A stretch of 64,000 bases of DNA from Castor canadensis (GCF_047511655.1 NC_133401.1:48554570-48618569); one strand, 5' to 3'; shown: positions 48,786-58,733, counted from the first letter of the stretch. Notes: generated from the letters alone by a model not told the origin. Numbers and translations: made by a program.

Positions 48786-50164
48786 TTGTCCCCCAAAATG
48801 GAGGTGGCAGGTCTTCAGAACAACTGTAACATTTGTAATCCACACCTTAGAATGTATAACTTCCTTTTCAAAGCTAACAGGCTATTGACTCTGACCCTTT
48901 GGATCGGAGAATGTTAATTGTTTCCAAAGTCGTTACCTTTATTGAGTATCTAATTAAGCAAATAGCATTGCAAGGCAGTTGGAATATATTTTATACCAGA
49001 GTTACCACAGGTGATTATAACCAAACTTCCTTATTTACTAAAAAGCTTGCTTGTAAGCTAAGAAAAGGCTCTATGGACTGGGAACAGGGCCCTAACTGTC
49101 GAACAAACAAAATGCACCAACCAGACAGAAAGAAACAGGAGGGTCCAACGAAGAATGTTCACTTTCCTCTCCCTTTTGAGTGGGATCTAGGGCTGTCTTG
49201 TATTGGGGGGGGAATAGTGACTTCCTCAGGACTTCATAAAAGAGCTCTGTGTGGTGACTGGCCCAGCAAGAAGTCATGCGACCTCTCCAGGAAAGATGTT
49301 CCTGCCTCACCTATGCCTCATGCTCTTATAGCTGATTGACTCAAGGTGGGTGAGTCTGTGGAGGTAGCAACATGGAATTTAGGGCATTGATGTGGAGAGG
49401 AAAATCAGAACATAGATAGAGAAGATCTGTGCCTTTTGACTCTTGTAAGATTTTTCTAGGCACTCAACCCAATCAATTGTTGACATCGGGGATGAAGCCA
49501 CTGGGTCCCAATGGTGGCAAAGTGGCCAATGTAGCTGACATGAAAAGACAAGAGTGGCTATTCCTTACATGCTTCTTCTTCCCCCATTAACTTGACCTCA
49601 CTCCTCTGTGAAGAGAAGGCTGGGTAAATTCTCCACTATCTGAGGTATAGGGCACTTCTTTTCTGCTCCCCATTCTTCCTGGGTTCTTGTAAATTTCCTA
49701 ACTTTCTTTTGTGATCTGTATGGCCTGGACAGGATAAGGAGCCACCAAACTGAATCTTTCATTCTTTTTCTTTTCTGGGTGTATCTGTTTTACCCCTGAA
49801 GTATCAGGGCACACCCCAAGAAGAGAGGCTGCTGAGTTTAGCTTCAGCTCCTTCTTTTCCTGCTTTGTTGACAGTTCCTAATAGCACTGCTGGCAGCAGG
49901 ACTTTGCAGACGCAGGAAGGAAAGCATGTATTCTTTAATAATGGAAAAAATATTAAGCACAATGTCCTTAAAATAGAACGTATGTGCCTAGCCTTTATTT
50001 TGGGGACATTATTGTTGTGACCATCTCTGCTGGGAAATGCTGTTAGGAGGCTTTTCCCTTTCAGTAGAGTAATTGTGTAACCTGAGGTGTCCCCAAGAGA
50101 GCTGCAGGGATAATGTTAATACACAGGCTTTGGAAGCATGACTACATTTGCATGTTGATCAGTC
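48783..50164. other. Intergenic sequence, no gene recognised
   Basis: A 146-codon plus-strand frame (48899-49339) has no domain, signal peptide or family resemblance. I do not call it a gene. Confidence 0.5.
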
Positions 50165-50310
50165 TCCAATAGATCCCTCCTCTTTGAACCCCAATTTCTG
50201 TGAAATGGGGATGGGTATGAATATATTGCCCATTCCACTAGGATTTTGTGAGGATCAAGAAATATAAGGGGCAATATGTGTGCAAGCTGTAAAATGTTAC
50301 CAGTACACAA
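50165..50310 (+). repeat. MIR SINE fragment
   Basis: 'caatttctgtgaaatgggga', 'tgggtatgaatatattgccc' and 'gattttgtgaggatcaagaa' match the forward MIR 3' half. Confidence 0.65.
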
Positions 50311-53098
50311 TGTCATGGTTTTTGACAGTTGGAAGCCCTTCCCTTCTCTGGGTGGTGGTACCATTCTACCTTTCATTTTTATGGAATAAACCTTAGTCCT
50401 ATTATTAACATTTATACTTTTTCACTGACTGACATAGGACTAGATGTGTGAAATGTTGAGTGTCCACCCCAGAGAACGGGGACTAAGTTTCTCTGAGATA
50501 AGCCAACTCTCTCACCTCCTTATCATCGTGTGGTCAAGGCAGTTGTCATGATGCCCTAGCAACAGCAACTAACTGGTTCTCATACTCTCCATCCTTTTTC
50601 TCATCCTCAAAGTCCCTAGGAGTCCTGCCTACTTCCTTTCGTGTTGGTATCCTGGCATTTGGTATTATGTCCAATGTCACCTTCATGTGTTTCTTCACTG
50701 AAAACCACCAAAGAAAAAGGCTTCTGAGTTCATGGTTTACTTTTCCCTTTCATTAGCTCCCCTTATTTGGGCCATTACTGCAGCCCGTTAGCAGGGTGAC
50801 GACTTGCTCTGGGGATGATGCTAATGATTCTCAAGAGAGTCTTCTATCTGAAGGTGATTAAGGGAAATGAAGAAGTCGTTAGCCACCTCAGTCAGTGTCA
50901 ACTGGCTGTAAGGGACCTGGATTCACACTCTTCTGCAACATCTTAGTTCCCATTTTTGAAACCAAAATTCTTCACAATTCCCCTTTAACCAGAAAATGGT
51001 GAGGCAGAACCCAGGTTTTACCTGAAAACGGAGTTAAAGCATTTCCAAAGAGACCACTATCAGCAGACTTGGGTTCTGACCTCTGTGACATTTTTGGTAT
51101 GAGGCACCAAGAGAAAAGAGCCCTGTGACAGCATTTGTGTGTGTAAATGTATGCATGGAAATATTTGCAGAGGGGAATGGGAACCCCCGCCACTCTGCTG
51201 CCTCCTTTGATTTGCTCAAATTTCAATTCCATTTACTAGAGGGGCATCTGCAGTCTTCTGTCCAGTCACATTTAATGCACATCAGTCAGCACTAACACTC
51301 TGAGGTCAACTGCTCCCCATCTCCAGGCATCCCAGGGGGTTAGAGCTAAGGACACACAATACTCCAAATGGAATACTGAAGATCCCCATCTGTCTGGCAG
51401 ATCCGATCAATAAGTGTGAGCCTTTCCACCCCCTTTGTAAGAGGGATGCGTCACCACCAGGTTTTAAGAGAAGTGTGAGATGTGGGTTTCTAAGGGTAAC
51501 TGCCTCCAAACACCCAGCTGTCACAGTGCTGAGCCAGGATAAGGATTATGCTCTTACTCATGCCATTTTGTGACCACAGGGCTCTTTTAAATTCTCCTTA
51601 CCCACTTCCCTCCAGCAAAATGTACCAGTGTCTGAAACTTGAGGTGCCTTTCTGAAACTTTCCCTTGTCAAATGACTTGTTTTGAAAGAGCCTTTGTTCA
51701 GGCAGTAAAACCTAGGCACTGTGGGTGTGGGGTATCTTGTTTGGCTGAATAAGGAGCAGTCAGGTTCAAGATGTCAGCTTTGGATCCATGAAACACAGAG
51801 CTGGTCATCTGTATGAGGACAACCACTCTTTGGGGACAACAGCCTAAAGCCACACGGCAGAAACCTCCAGCCCTGTTAACCAGCGTTGCAAGCAAGCAAA
51901 CAAAACAATTAAAAACCTGGGTTGTCTGAGGCACTTTTTCTTGTCTGAGCAGGGGCATCCCTGGGGCCCTGGCTAAAATACTGGCTACACCTGTTCAGCT
52001 TCTGTCACCTCTTCACCAGACCAGAACAAAGCTGACTGCAGCAAAAGCCACCAGACAAGTATCAGGTTGCAGTTGCTGGCATCATTTACTTCAAGCCAGG
52101 GGGATCTGAGCCTTTCCTAGATAAAGGGCTCTGGCATGCCTAGTTGAGGAAGGGTGGGATGTATGGAGGGGACTTTCTGTGAGAAATGATGACTGAGAAA
52201 GAGATGCTGTCTGGGTCTGGGGTGGCAAGTCTTTCTAGCAAGTGTTGTTCTAATGATCTGAGTGGATGGGGTAAGAGGCAACGAATTTGTCTTCTGCTTA
52301 GCTGCTCCCTACCAGCTTTGGGATGGAGGATGAGCAGATCCTTCACTCAGTGGGCCTCCAACTTTTAAAATGAAAGACTTTGTCAGACCAGATGTTGACC
52401 ATCCTCTGAATTCTATGGTAGGACATTTGGGTACAAGTGGGCAGGGCAAAACTGTCAGTCACACTAGGGGAAGAAAGCTATTTTGTCTGGTAGGAGATGG
52501 GACAATCCCAGAGTTGATTCCTAGAGTCAGAAATTGGATGAGGGGGTTCCACTTGGGTGGCCCCTACCACCTTGGCATGACATTGGGCACACTGCTGGCT
52601 GGCCTGCAGTCTCTGTCTAGACCAACCCATTTTCTACATTACTGCCAGATAGCTTTTTGAAGCTTTACACACTCCAGGCAGAGCAGCTAAAATCCTAGCA
52701 CACAGGAACTTGACCCTTCCTGGTCCATCCCCAGACTCCAGTCACTATCCTACCCTACCAGGTTCTCTCACAGCCCATGTTCAAGGCCTGCCAAAACTTT
52801 CATTCCCCAATCAGCACACTCAGTGCAACAGAGTCCTGGGCTAGCTGGCCAGAGAACCTACTCTGTAAGAGCCACATGACCCTAAGCTCCGGGGAGCTTT
52901 CCTTAGACTTGATTCTTAACTCTGAATGGTAACTACAGGCAGGGGCGCTGTTACTCTCTCTGCAAATAAGGAGGCTTAGCCAATTCTGTGCCTAGCAGTG
53001 CTTGGCAACACACATGTCATACCAATGTACAGTGTAAGACTATTCAGAATTTTCACAACAAATACCCCCTGTTACAAGGAATATATGCTAATAAAAAT
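50311..53098. other. Intergenic sequence, no gene recognised
   Basis: Unique-looking throughout. No exon, RNA gene or clear repeat is supported. Confidence 0.5.
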
Positions 53099-53134
53099 GA
53101 GAGAGAGAGACAGAGAGAGAGAGAAAGAGAGAAG
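53099..53134. repeat. (GA)n microsatellite
   Basis: GA array with one C and one AAA interruption. Confidence 0.93.
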
Positions 53135-53719
53135 AAACACAACTGGAAAAATGACTGGATCTGCCCAAGAGATCACTCTAGGTGTGAACTGAGGCCTCTG
53201 TCTGCAGCTTCTCACACTTGAACTGACCTAAAACATTAAGAAAAACTACTTCAGAAGGTCAGGAGTAAAATACCTTAGCTGAGACTTACTTAAATGACTT
53301 AAAAAAAAATGCCCCACAGGGGAAAACCTGTTCTAGACATTTCATACTGCTATTTTGCAAAATAAAAATCAAATGCTGTATCCCAATATAACTCCAACCG
53401 TGTCTTCTGAGAGTTACAGGAAGAAATGCTAAAAAGGAGTGAAATCCAGCACCCTTTGCCTTATTAATATGTAAAAAGGCTGAAGTCACATCTGTGCAAG
53501 GATCTATTTTTAGTGGACCCTACATATTCAAATCCTAGCTTTGATCTCTTAAACTATCAAGCCTACCATAAATGTTTGATGATGAACAAGCCCATAAAAA
53601 GAAAAGGCATAAAATGAATAGAGGGAGTAAACGCGTGCTCTGCTTTTTAATTACTGGTGGCTTCTGCTAAAATCCTGCTCCAGGCTGGGTGCAGACAGAG
53701 AAAACCCACGGCTAAGTTG

Positions 53720-53726
53720 GGTGTGT

Positions 53727-53774
<48 letters not shown>

Positions 53775-53788
53775 ATGGGTGGGTGGGG
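53720..53788 (+). repeat. GT/Z-DNA tract fused to a G-quadruplex motif
   Basis: An alternating run gtgtgtgtgcgcacgtgtgt... (53720-53769) flows into GGG(69-71)-TGGAT-GGG(77-79)-T-GGG(81-83)-T-GGGG(85-88), a textbook G3 quadruplex pattern on the plus strand. It lies about 160-230 bp beyond the inferred SEMA6A cleavage site, on the SEMA6A template strand. Confidence 0.9.
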
Positions 53789-53970
53789 CAGAGTGAATAT
53801 ATTGCAAATAAATGTGTCTAACTACATAGTTATTGATGCTTGGGAAACCAGTTAGAGATAGAGATGGCATCCTAAAAGAATAGTACCCTGAAAGAGCATC
53901 AGTGAGTAAAGTGACTACAAGAAAAAAATTAAGAATTCAGGACACAAAAGATAACGTAGAACAGTCCGGT

Positions 53971-53976
53971 TTTATT
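53971..53976 (-). terminator. SEMA6A: Distal poly(A) signal AATAAA of SEMA6A
   Basis: TTTATT on the plus strand, so AATAAA on the minus strand. It is followed on the minus strand by a GU/U-rich stretch ('cttttgtgtcctgaattctt', then a T-run), as expected of a downstream element. Cleavage is predicted around 53942-53956. The hexamer forms one end of a perfect inverted repeat (arms 53971-53980 and 53983-53992). Confidence 0.65.
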
Positions 53977-53982
53977 ACTTTT

Positions 53983-53992
53983 AAGTAATAAA
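53983..53992 (+). repeat. Second arm of poly(A)-signal hairpin
   Basis: aagtaataaa pairs perfectly with tttattactt (53971-53980) across a two-base spacer. This arm supplies a plus-strand AATAAA at 53987-53992, followed by a long pyrimidine tract (53997-54047). Confidence 0.85.
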
Positions 53993-53996
53993 GAGC

Positions 53997-54047
53997 CTTT
54001 TCCTTGCTTCTTTTCTTATTTTCCTTTTCTTTTCTCTCTCTCTTTTT
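53997..54047. repeat. Polypyrimidine tract in 3' UTR
   Basis: About 51 bases of T/C with only two purines, ending in a CT run. On the SEMA6A mRNA strand it is a purine-rich GA tract just upstream of the distal poly(A) signal. Confidence 0.85.
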
Positions 54048-55620
54048 ACAACATACATTAAGTTGTGAATCAGATGTTAGGGGATGTGGAGACTGAAGGA
54101 AAATTGGTGACATCACAATCGTTTTACAACTTTACAACAAATATAAATCTGGATTTGTTGCATCTACAGCGTCTAGCAAGGGTGCAAAGCAAAAGGCACA
54201 CTTGGGTTATGGGCCCTCCCCCGACACATGGTGAGAAAAAAAAGGGAAACACTTCAATGTAGAAGACCAGGCCAATACATGTGGGCATGGGAGAGTTAAC
54301 ACCACAAGTAATGGGTTGTGGGATGATGGGATGTGGGTTTTGACACAGGTCTCCTTAACACAACTGAGGCGATGAGGCCCACAAACATGGGCACCAGGGT
54401 GTACTCAAGTGCGTGGGTGTGTGCCACACGTCAATACTCTTGGAAGTCAAGCTTGGGGAGAAGGTAACAGGGAGATACCCATTCCTTCCTAACATCTGCA
54501 TTAGTAAAGAAAAGGCAGGGGAAATAGTATCTGTTTCGAGAAAAGACTATGGTTTTAGGGTACAGAGTTCACAGAACATGAATATTGACCCACTAAAAAA
54601 AACAAAACAACAAAACAACTACCACCTAACCCAAACATCAGCCAATCTGCAAGGGACTCTTGGAACAAATGGCTGTGTGTGCATTTGCTGTCAGGTGCAC
54701 ATTCAGGGCTCAAGGTGACCGCTCTGATGGGGAATCACCACTTTGCCACTAACCAACTCAAAACTGTCCTTGTCAGTCTTTTGCTGAAAGCTTTTCTTTT
54801 TTTATTTTATTTTTAAAGACAAAACTAAACCCAAAAGATCCAATTGGGAATAAAAAGAAGACAGAGACCACCAAATACACTGTTTAACTGTTTAAAATAA
54901 AACACTAAAAACAATGCTCTTGTTTTACAGTATGTTGACAATTCTTTTGTTCATGAGAAAGTAAACGAAGGTTCCTTCTGTGTACTCCGGTAAATGAAAA
55001 CTAAGGGGAGAGAAACACACCACACAACCCCTTCCCTACAAACAACAAAAGGATAAAGAAAATTAAAAAAAAATGGAAAAGCTTCTGCCCCAGTCAGCGT
55101 TTTTGCATCATCCTTTGTGCTTGGTCTTGTACTTGGAGTTACTCATTCATCATGGCAGGGACCAGCCTGTCTGCATTTATTTTCATGTTGTTTCTGTGTG
55201 CATTGCATGGGTGTGCTGAGCGCCCAGCCCGGCTTGGAGACTCCTTGCAGGTGCCTGCCCAACCACAGAGTGTGTTCGCCAGCCTGTGGGCACAGCAGAG
55301 ATGAGAGGTGGGACATTAGCCTCTTTCTTGCTGGCTAATGAGAACATCACCATATTGAAATGATGTGGGAATTCAAGGGAAGAAGGGAGCTCTGGAGGAA
55401 GGGGATTTGTCACCCACAACACTGGGGTCCATGTTTGGCAGCACAGCCAAAGGGTGGTTTGAGTTGGCACAGCTAGAAGGCAGTGAGAATTGGAGGATGT
55501 GGTACCACCCGGTGCTCCCAGGCTGTGGCATTACAATCACCGTCCTGTATTCTTCTTCCATCTGCTTGACTCAATCTTCCAGAGGGATGGAGAGAGGGTG
55601 GAGGAGGGGGGAGGGAGGAT

Positions 55621-55637
55621 TAAATAAATATTTATTT
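55621..55637 (-). promoter_or_regulatory. SEMA6A: AU-rich element in a 16-bp palindrome
   Basis: AAATAAATATTTATTT at 55622-55637 is a perfect palindrome. With the T at 55621 the minus strand reads AUUUAUUUA, two overlapping AUUUA pentamers of the kind bound by HuR/TTP-type proteins. It also carries an internal AATAAA. Function is inferred. Confidence 0.5.
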
Positions 55638-56064
55638 CAAAAAGAAAAGGGGGAAATGATCATAATGACAGTTTACAAGTGTACACAACTCAGGGTGTAA
55701 GGCACAAATTTACAGTGTGGAAAACAGGCTATTCACAGATGTAACCCCACGAAGAACCCGTGTGAGCAAACCATTAATTTATGCAAGGTAGCAGCCAGCA
55801 TATTAATTAGTTCACACCGTTTGTGGATTTGGCTTGCTGTCTCACATGCAAGGTGAAATGAGATGGGGGTATTGAAAGTTGGTGCCTTCACAGAAAGTAG
55901 GAACCACTGACAAAGCCATGTTGGAGGCAGAGGGACACAACGTGCCATTCTAGAAGCTTCTCTCCTGGTTGCTTTAGAAGTTAGGATCTGGAAGGACTTT
56001 TAAACATTAATTTTTTTTGCATGTTAGAGACCAGAGACCTGATCAACAAATTAACTGGTTGATT

Positions 56065-56073
56065 TAAATAAAT
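56065..56073 (-). promoter_or_regulatory. SEMA6A: AU-rich element AUUUAUUUA
   Basis: Second overlapping AUUUA pair on the mRNA strand of the 3' UTR. Candidate mRNA-stability site. Confidence 0.45.
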
Positions 56074-56641
56074 ATCCCCCTCTTAACAGTTTCCGTTAGC
56101 TACCGACCAGACAGTCCAAACAGAAAGCTCAGAATTCCAGCTCCATCTTACTTACTCAGTGAATTTATTGTAAAAATAAAGAAACTCAATTATTCCAGTT
56201 AATGGATTTCACGTTAAATAGTTTAACTTTCAATGGGTTTCAGAAGAGCTGTTCATAGGAGGATGCATGGAAGAGTTCTTTCCTTAAGGAAAAAGAGGGT
56301 GAACAATAAATAGAGTTACTTGCGTTAACGGTCGCGTTATTTCATTAAAAGAGAGGGGCAGAAACCTATGACACAGTGGCCCCACGTGGGATTTATTTAT
56401 CTGCTAGAACAGAAAGCTGTATGTAACACTGGTGGGCGTTTCACAGTATCTGCGCATAGTAAACTTCTGCCATTGTTAAAAGTCTCAGTTAGAATTGTCA
56501 ATGAATTCTTTTTTTGTCTTTTTGAAATTTTCATGATTTTTAAAAGTGTATCTGTGTTTTGCAGTTTGGAACGCTAGCCCAAGTTTGGCAACGCCCCTGT
56601 GCAGTCATGGACAAAAGGCTGCAGTTCACTTCTGCGAGGGT

Positions 56642-56724
56642 TGTGGGTATGGGTGGGTGTGTTGTGTGCATGTGTGTGTCATGTGCATATGTGTGTGTGT
56701 GTGTGTGCATGTGTCTGTGTGCAT
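56642..56724. repeat. TG-rich degenerate repeat in 3' UTR
   Basis: TGTGTG, TGCATG and TGTCTG units over about 80 bases, 300 bp after the SEMA6A stop. On the mRNA strand it is CA-rich, a potential hnRNP L-type site. Confidence 0.75.
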
Positions 56725-57021
56725 GAGAAGATGGGGTGGGGATGTGCTTTTGGCTCATGTTTGTGATGATACTGAAGTTTTTTGGGGGTCCGACCTGCTG
56801 TAGTGTGTTGGGAGAGGTGAGCCCCGCGGTTGCAAAACCTTCACCAAACCACGTGGCCCCATTTTCCAGAGTACCCCTGTGTCCCAGAGAGGAGGACCCA
56901 GTGTCCTCAGCTCTGCCACGGGCCATCTTGGTCGGGTGCACACTCGAGCAGTTGGAAAGCTTGGTGCGCTGTGGGCGCCTGGCCTTGCCTGCTGATTCAC
57001 TGGTCGCCCCCTCCCCCGGGA

Positions 57022-58208
57022 TTATGTACACGCGTCATTGGGCTTCATGGATGTGGAGAGGGGGGCAAAGGAAGGCTTGGGGGGCACGTCGGGCTTAAGC
57101 GAGGGGGTTCGCTTCAGCCCGGACCTGGTCAGTGAACTGTAGGCGTTGAGGCTGGGCTGCCTGGAGACAGTCCCCGCCTGGCCTGAGGGCTGCGGGCTGT
57201 GCACCTGGATCGAGTCCACCCTCTGTGGGGCGGGGGGCGGGTTGTCCCCCCGGCCAAAGCTCTGGTTTCTGGTGAGGTGGGAGGAATTGGACGAGTTAGT
57301 ATTGTTTCTTTTGAGGGTGGTGGCCTGGTGGCTCCTGGTGAGCGAGTTCGTAGGGTAGCTCCTCTTATAGTCAAGGCCGTAGGAGGAGGTGTGGTGCACT
57401 TCCAGCCGCTTCTGGGACAGCGAGGTCCCGGGGGGACCCAAGGAGGCCTCGCGCTGTGGGACTTTAGGGGGCAGGCTGTCCAGGTTCTCCACCAGGTTTA
57501 CTCCGTGGTTGGGGCTCTTGCTGCTCAGATGCTCCTTGATGGTTTTATACTCCAGGGTGGCTGCCTGCTCATCCAGGGCCATCTGGGCCACCTCGCTCAT
57601 CTTGGGCTGCTCCACATACTCGTGCGGGTAGCCCTGTTGCGTGATGGGCAGCACCACCACGCTGGGGATGTGGCTTGGGGATGCGCGCAGGGGCAGGTCG
57701 GTGGGGATCACTGGGGAGCCCATGGGTGGCATGTCCTTGGCACAAGCATTGATGAGGTTCTGGTTCCTCTCCCACTCGCGGCTGCCACGGGCCGGTTTGC
57801 GCTTCTGCTGCAGGGTCGGGGTGGACTCGGGTGTGGGCAAAGCTGCCAGGTCCAGGTGGTGCTGCTCTGCCTTGATGAGCATTTTGGCCGTGCTGCCTGG
57901 CGTGGCGAGCTTGCCGTTGTGCATGAGCGGGGTGAGGATGGCCTCTGGCTTCGGTTCTTTAGACTGGCTGTCCCCAAAGAGGCCACTGAGCTTGGTGACA
58001 CTGCTCATAGAGCCCCGGCGCGAGTGTGCCAGCTCCTTCTCCTTGCGCTGCATCCCAGCCACGTCCTTGCGCCGGTGGTCACAGACACAGTACACCACGA
58101 TGCCCGAGAAGACGGCCCCCATGACAAAAGCCAGGATGACAGCAATGGCCAGGAGTGTGACAGGAACCAGTTGGTCGTGGCCTTTGAGGTAACTTTCCCG
58201 GATCACTC
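57022..58208 (-). CDS. SEMA6A: Semaphorin-6A, terminal coding exon (C-terminal 394 codons)
   Basis: SEMA6A is a transmembrane class-6 semaphorin. It signals through plexin-A2/A4 in axon guidance, and its cytoplasmic tail can itself transduce signals (reported binding to Evl through a zyxin-like C-terminus). This exon starts after a splice acceptor AG at 58209-58210 and opens in phase 1: a split Gly codon, then VIRESYLKGHDQ. Exon residues about 13-40 (VPVTLLAIAVILAFVM and following) form the single transmembrane helix. CVCDHRRKD is the basic stop-transfer segment. The rest is cytoplasmic, rich in Ser and Pro, with two PxxPxR class-II SH3-type motifs (LPPKVPQR at about 245-252 and PPPAPQR at about 323-329). 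It ends DVPPKPSFAPL...KPNDACT, then TAA at 57022-57024. The C-terminus matches remembered SEMA6A and not SEMA6B, C or D. The N-terminal sema and PSI domains lie outside the window. The open frame continues upstream into the intron, so the apparent Met at 58269 is not a real start. The exon is GC- and CpG-rich compared with its surroundings. Confidence 0.97.
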
Positions 58209-58240
58209 CTGCAAACAGGTAATCACACACAGTGTTAAGA
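58209..58240 (-). promoter_or_regulatory. SEMA6A: 3' splice site of SEMA6A terminal exon
   Basis: The minus strand reads 'cttaacactgtgtgtgatta' then 'cctgtttgcag' before the exon. AG is at 58210-58209. A good branch-point candidate (ctTAAC, branch A at about 58235) lies 27 nt upstream of the exon. The tract between branch point and AG is only weakly pyrimidine-rich. The stronger T/C run (gatttttcttcatttc) lies upstream of the branch point, in or at the edge of L1-like sequence. Confidence 0.75.
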
Positions 58241-58662
58241 AATGAAGAAAAATCGAGGAGATGAACCAATTTGGGTTATAATACATACATACATGGAAAT
58301 ATCACAAGGAAGCTCCCTGTGGAGCTATCTTTATCTCAAACAAGCAAAAAAGTCATTTTTTTTCCTTTTACTCTACAAAATCTGAAAACAGGACGGGTGA
58401 ACACATCCTGTCCAGGCGGGGTTGGTACCAGTGAGAGGGGGAGAGGAGGTGGGGAAAGGGGGTAGGAGGGTGAATAAGGTACAAAAATGTGTACACATGT
58501 ATGAAAATGCAAAAATGATACCTGTTGAAACTATTCCAGGAATGGGAGGAGGGGGGCAAAGGAGAATGATGGAGGGGGTGGATTCAACTATGAAATATTG
58601 TAAAAACTTTTGTAAATCCCACAATGTACCCTCACCCAGCACAACAATATAAAAAAAAAATG
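58240..58662 (+). mobile_element. L1 3' UTR fragment in SEMA6A last intron, antisense to gene
   Basis: Matches the reverse complements of the 4.1 and 8.0 kb copies: 'gagatgaaccaatttgggtt', 'ataatacatacatacatgga', 'acatgtatgaaaatgcaaaa', 'gaaactattccaggaatggg', 'ccacaatgtaccctcaccca', then an A-tail at about 58651-58660. The left edge is uncertain, between about 58234 and 58254. Confidence 0.9.
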
Positions 58663-58682
58663 AACGCACAGTGAGGCTTATT

Positions 58683-58733
58683 ATTGTCACTTGGCATTCA
58701 CCCTGTTAATTAATAACAGTAATAAGTGACAAT
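58683..58733. repeat. Nested inverted repeat in intron
   Basis: Outer arms attgtcactt (58683-58692) and aagtgacaat (58724-58733) are perfect complements. Inside, ctgtta (58703-58708) and taacag (58714-58719) pair around attaa. It starts about 20 bases after the L1 A-tail. Confidence 0.85.

Larger units (their letters stand above)
53946..57021 (-). other. SEMA6A: SEMA6A 3' UTR (inferred)
   Basis: About 3.1 kb directly after the SEMA6A stop. It is free of recognisable SINEs, LINEs and LTRs, unlike everything around it, which fits selection on an exonic UTR. Several minus-strand AATAAA hexamers occur (at + strand 55176-55181, 55631-55636, 56164-56169, 56392-56397 and 54801-54811), so shorter isoforms are possible. 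I take the most distal good signal (53971-53976) as the end. Two AUUUAUUUA AU-rich sites, near 55621 and 56065, suggest regulated mRNA stability. The human SEMA6A 3' UTR is of similar size as far as I recall. The distal end is inference and needs transcript data. Confidence 0.75.

Noticed and set aside
48899..49339. 146-codon plus-strand frame as a possible gene
   Set aside because: No domain, signal peptide or family resemblance. A frame this long is expected by chance in 64 kb.
56540..57031. 163-codon minus-strand frame after the SEMA6A stop
   Set aside because: It lies in the 3' UTR, includes the TG-rich repeat (His/Thr runs) and has no recognisable domain.
57641..58192. 183-codon plus-strand frame and shorter minus-strand frames within the SEMA6A exon
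   Set aside because: Alternative-frame shadows of SEMA6A with no independent start context or family match.
57199..58245. 348-codon plus-strand open frame opposite the SEMA6A exon
   Set aside because: It is the antisense shadow of a GC-rich coding exon. Its translation is Val/Gly/Leu/His-rich with no domain, and it spans the exon-intron junction of the real gene.
58209..58269. Apparent N-terminal extension and Met start of the SEMA6A frame
   Set aside because: It lies upstream of a clear acceptor AG, and its translation does not resemble semaphorin sequence. It is intron.
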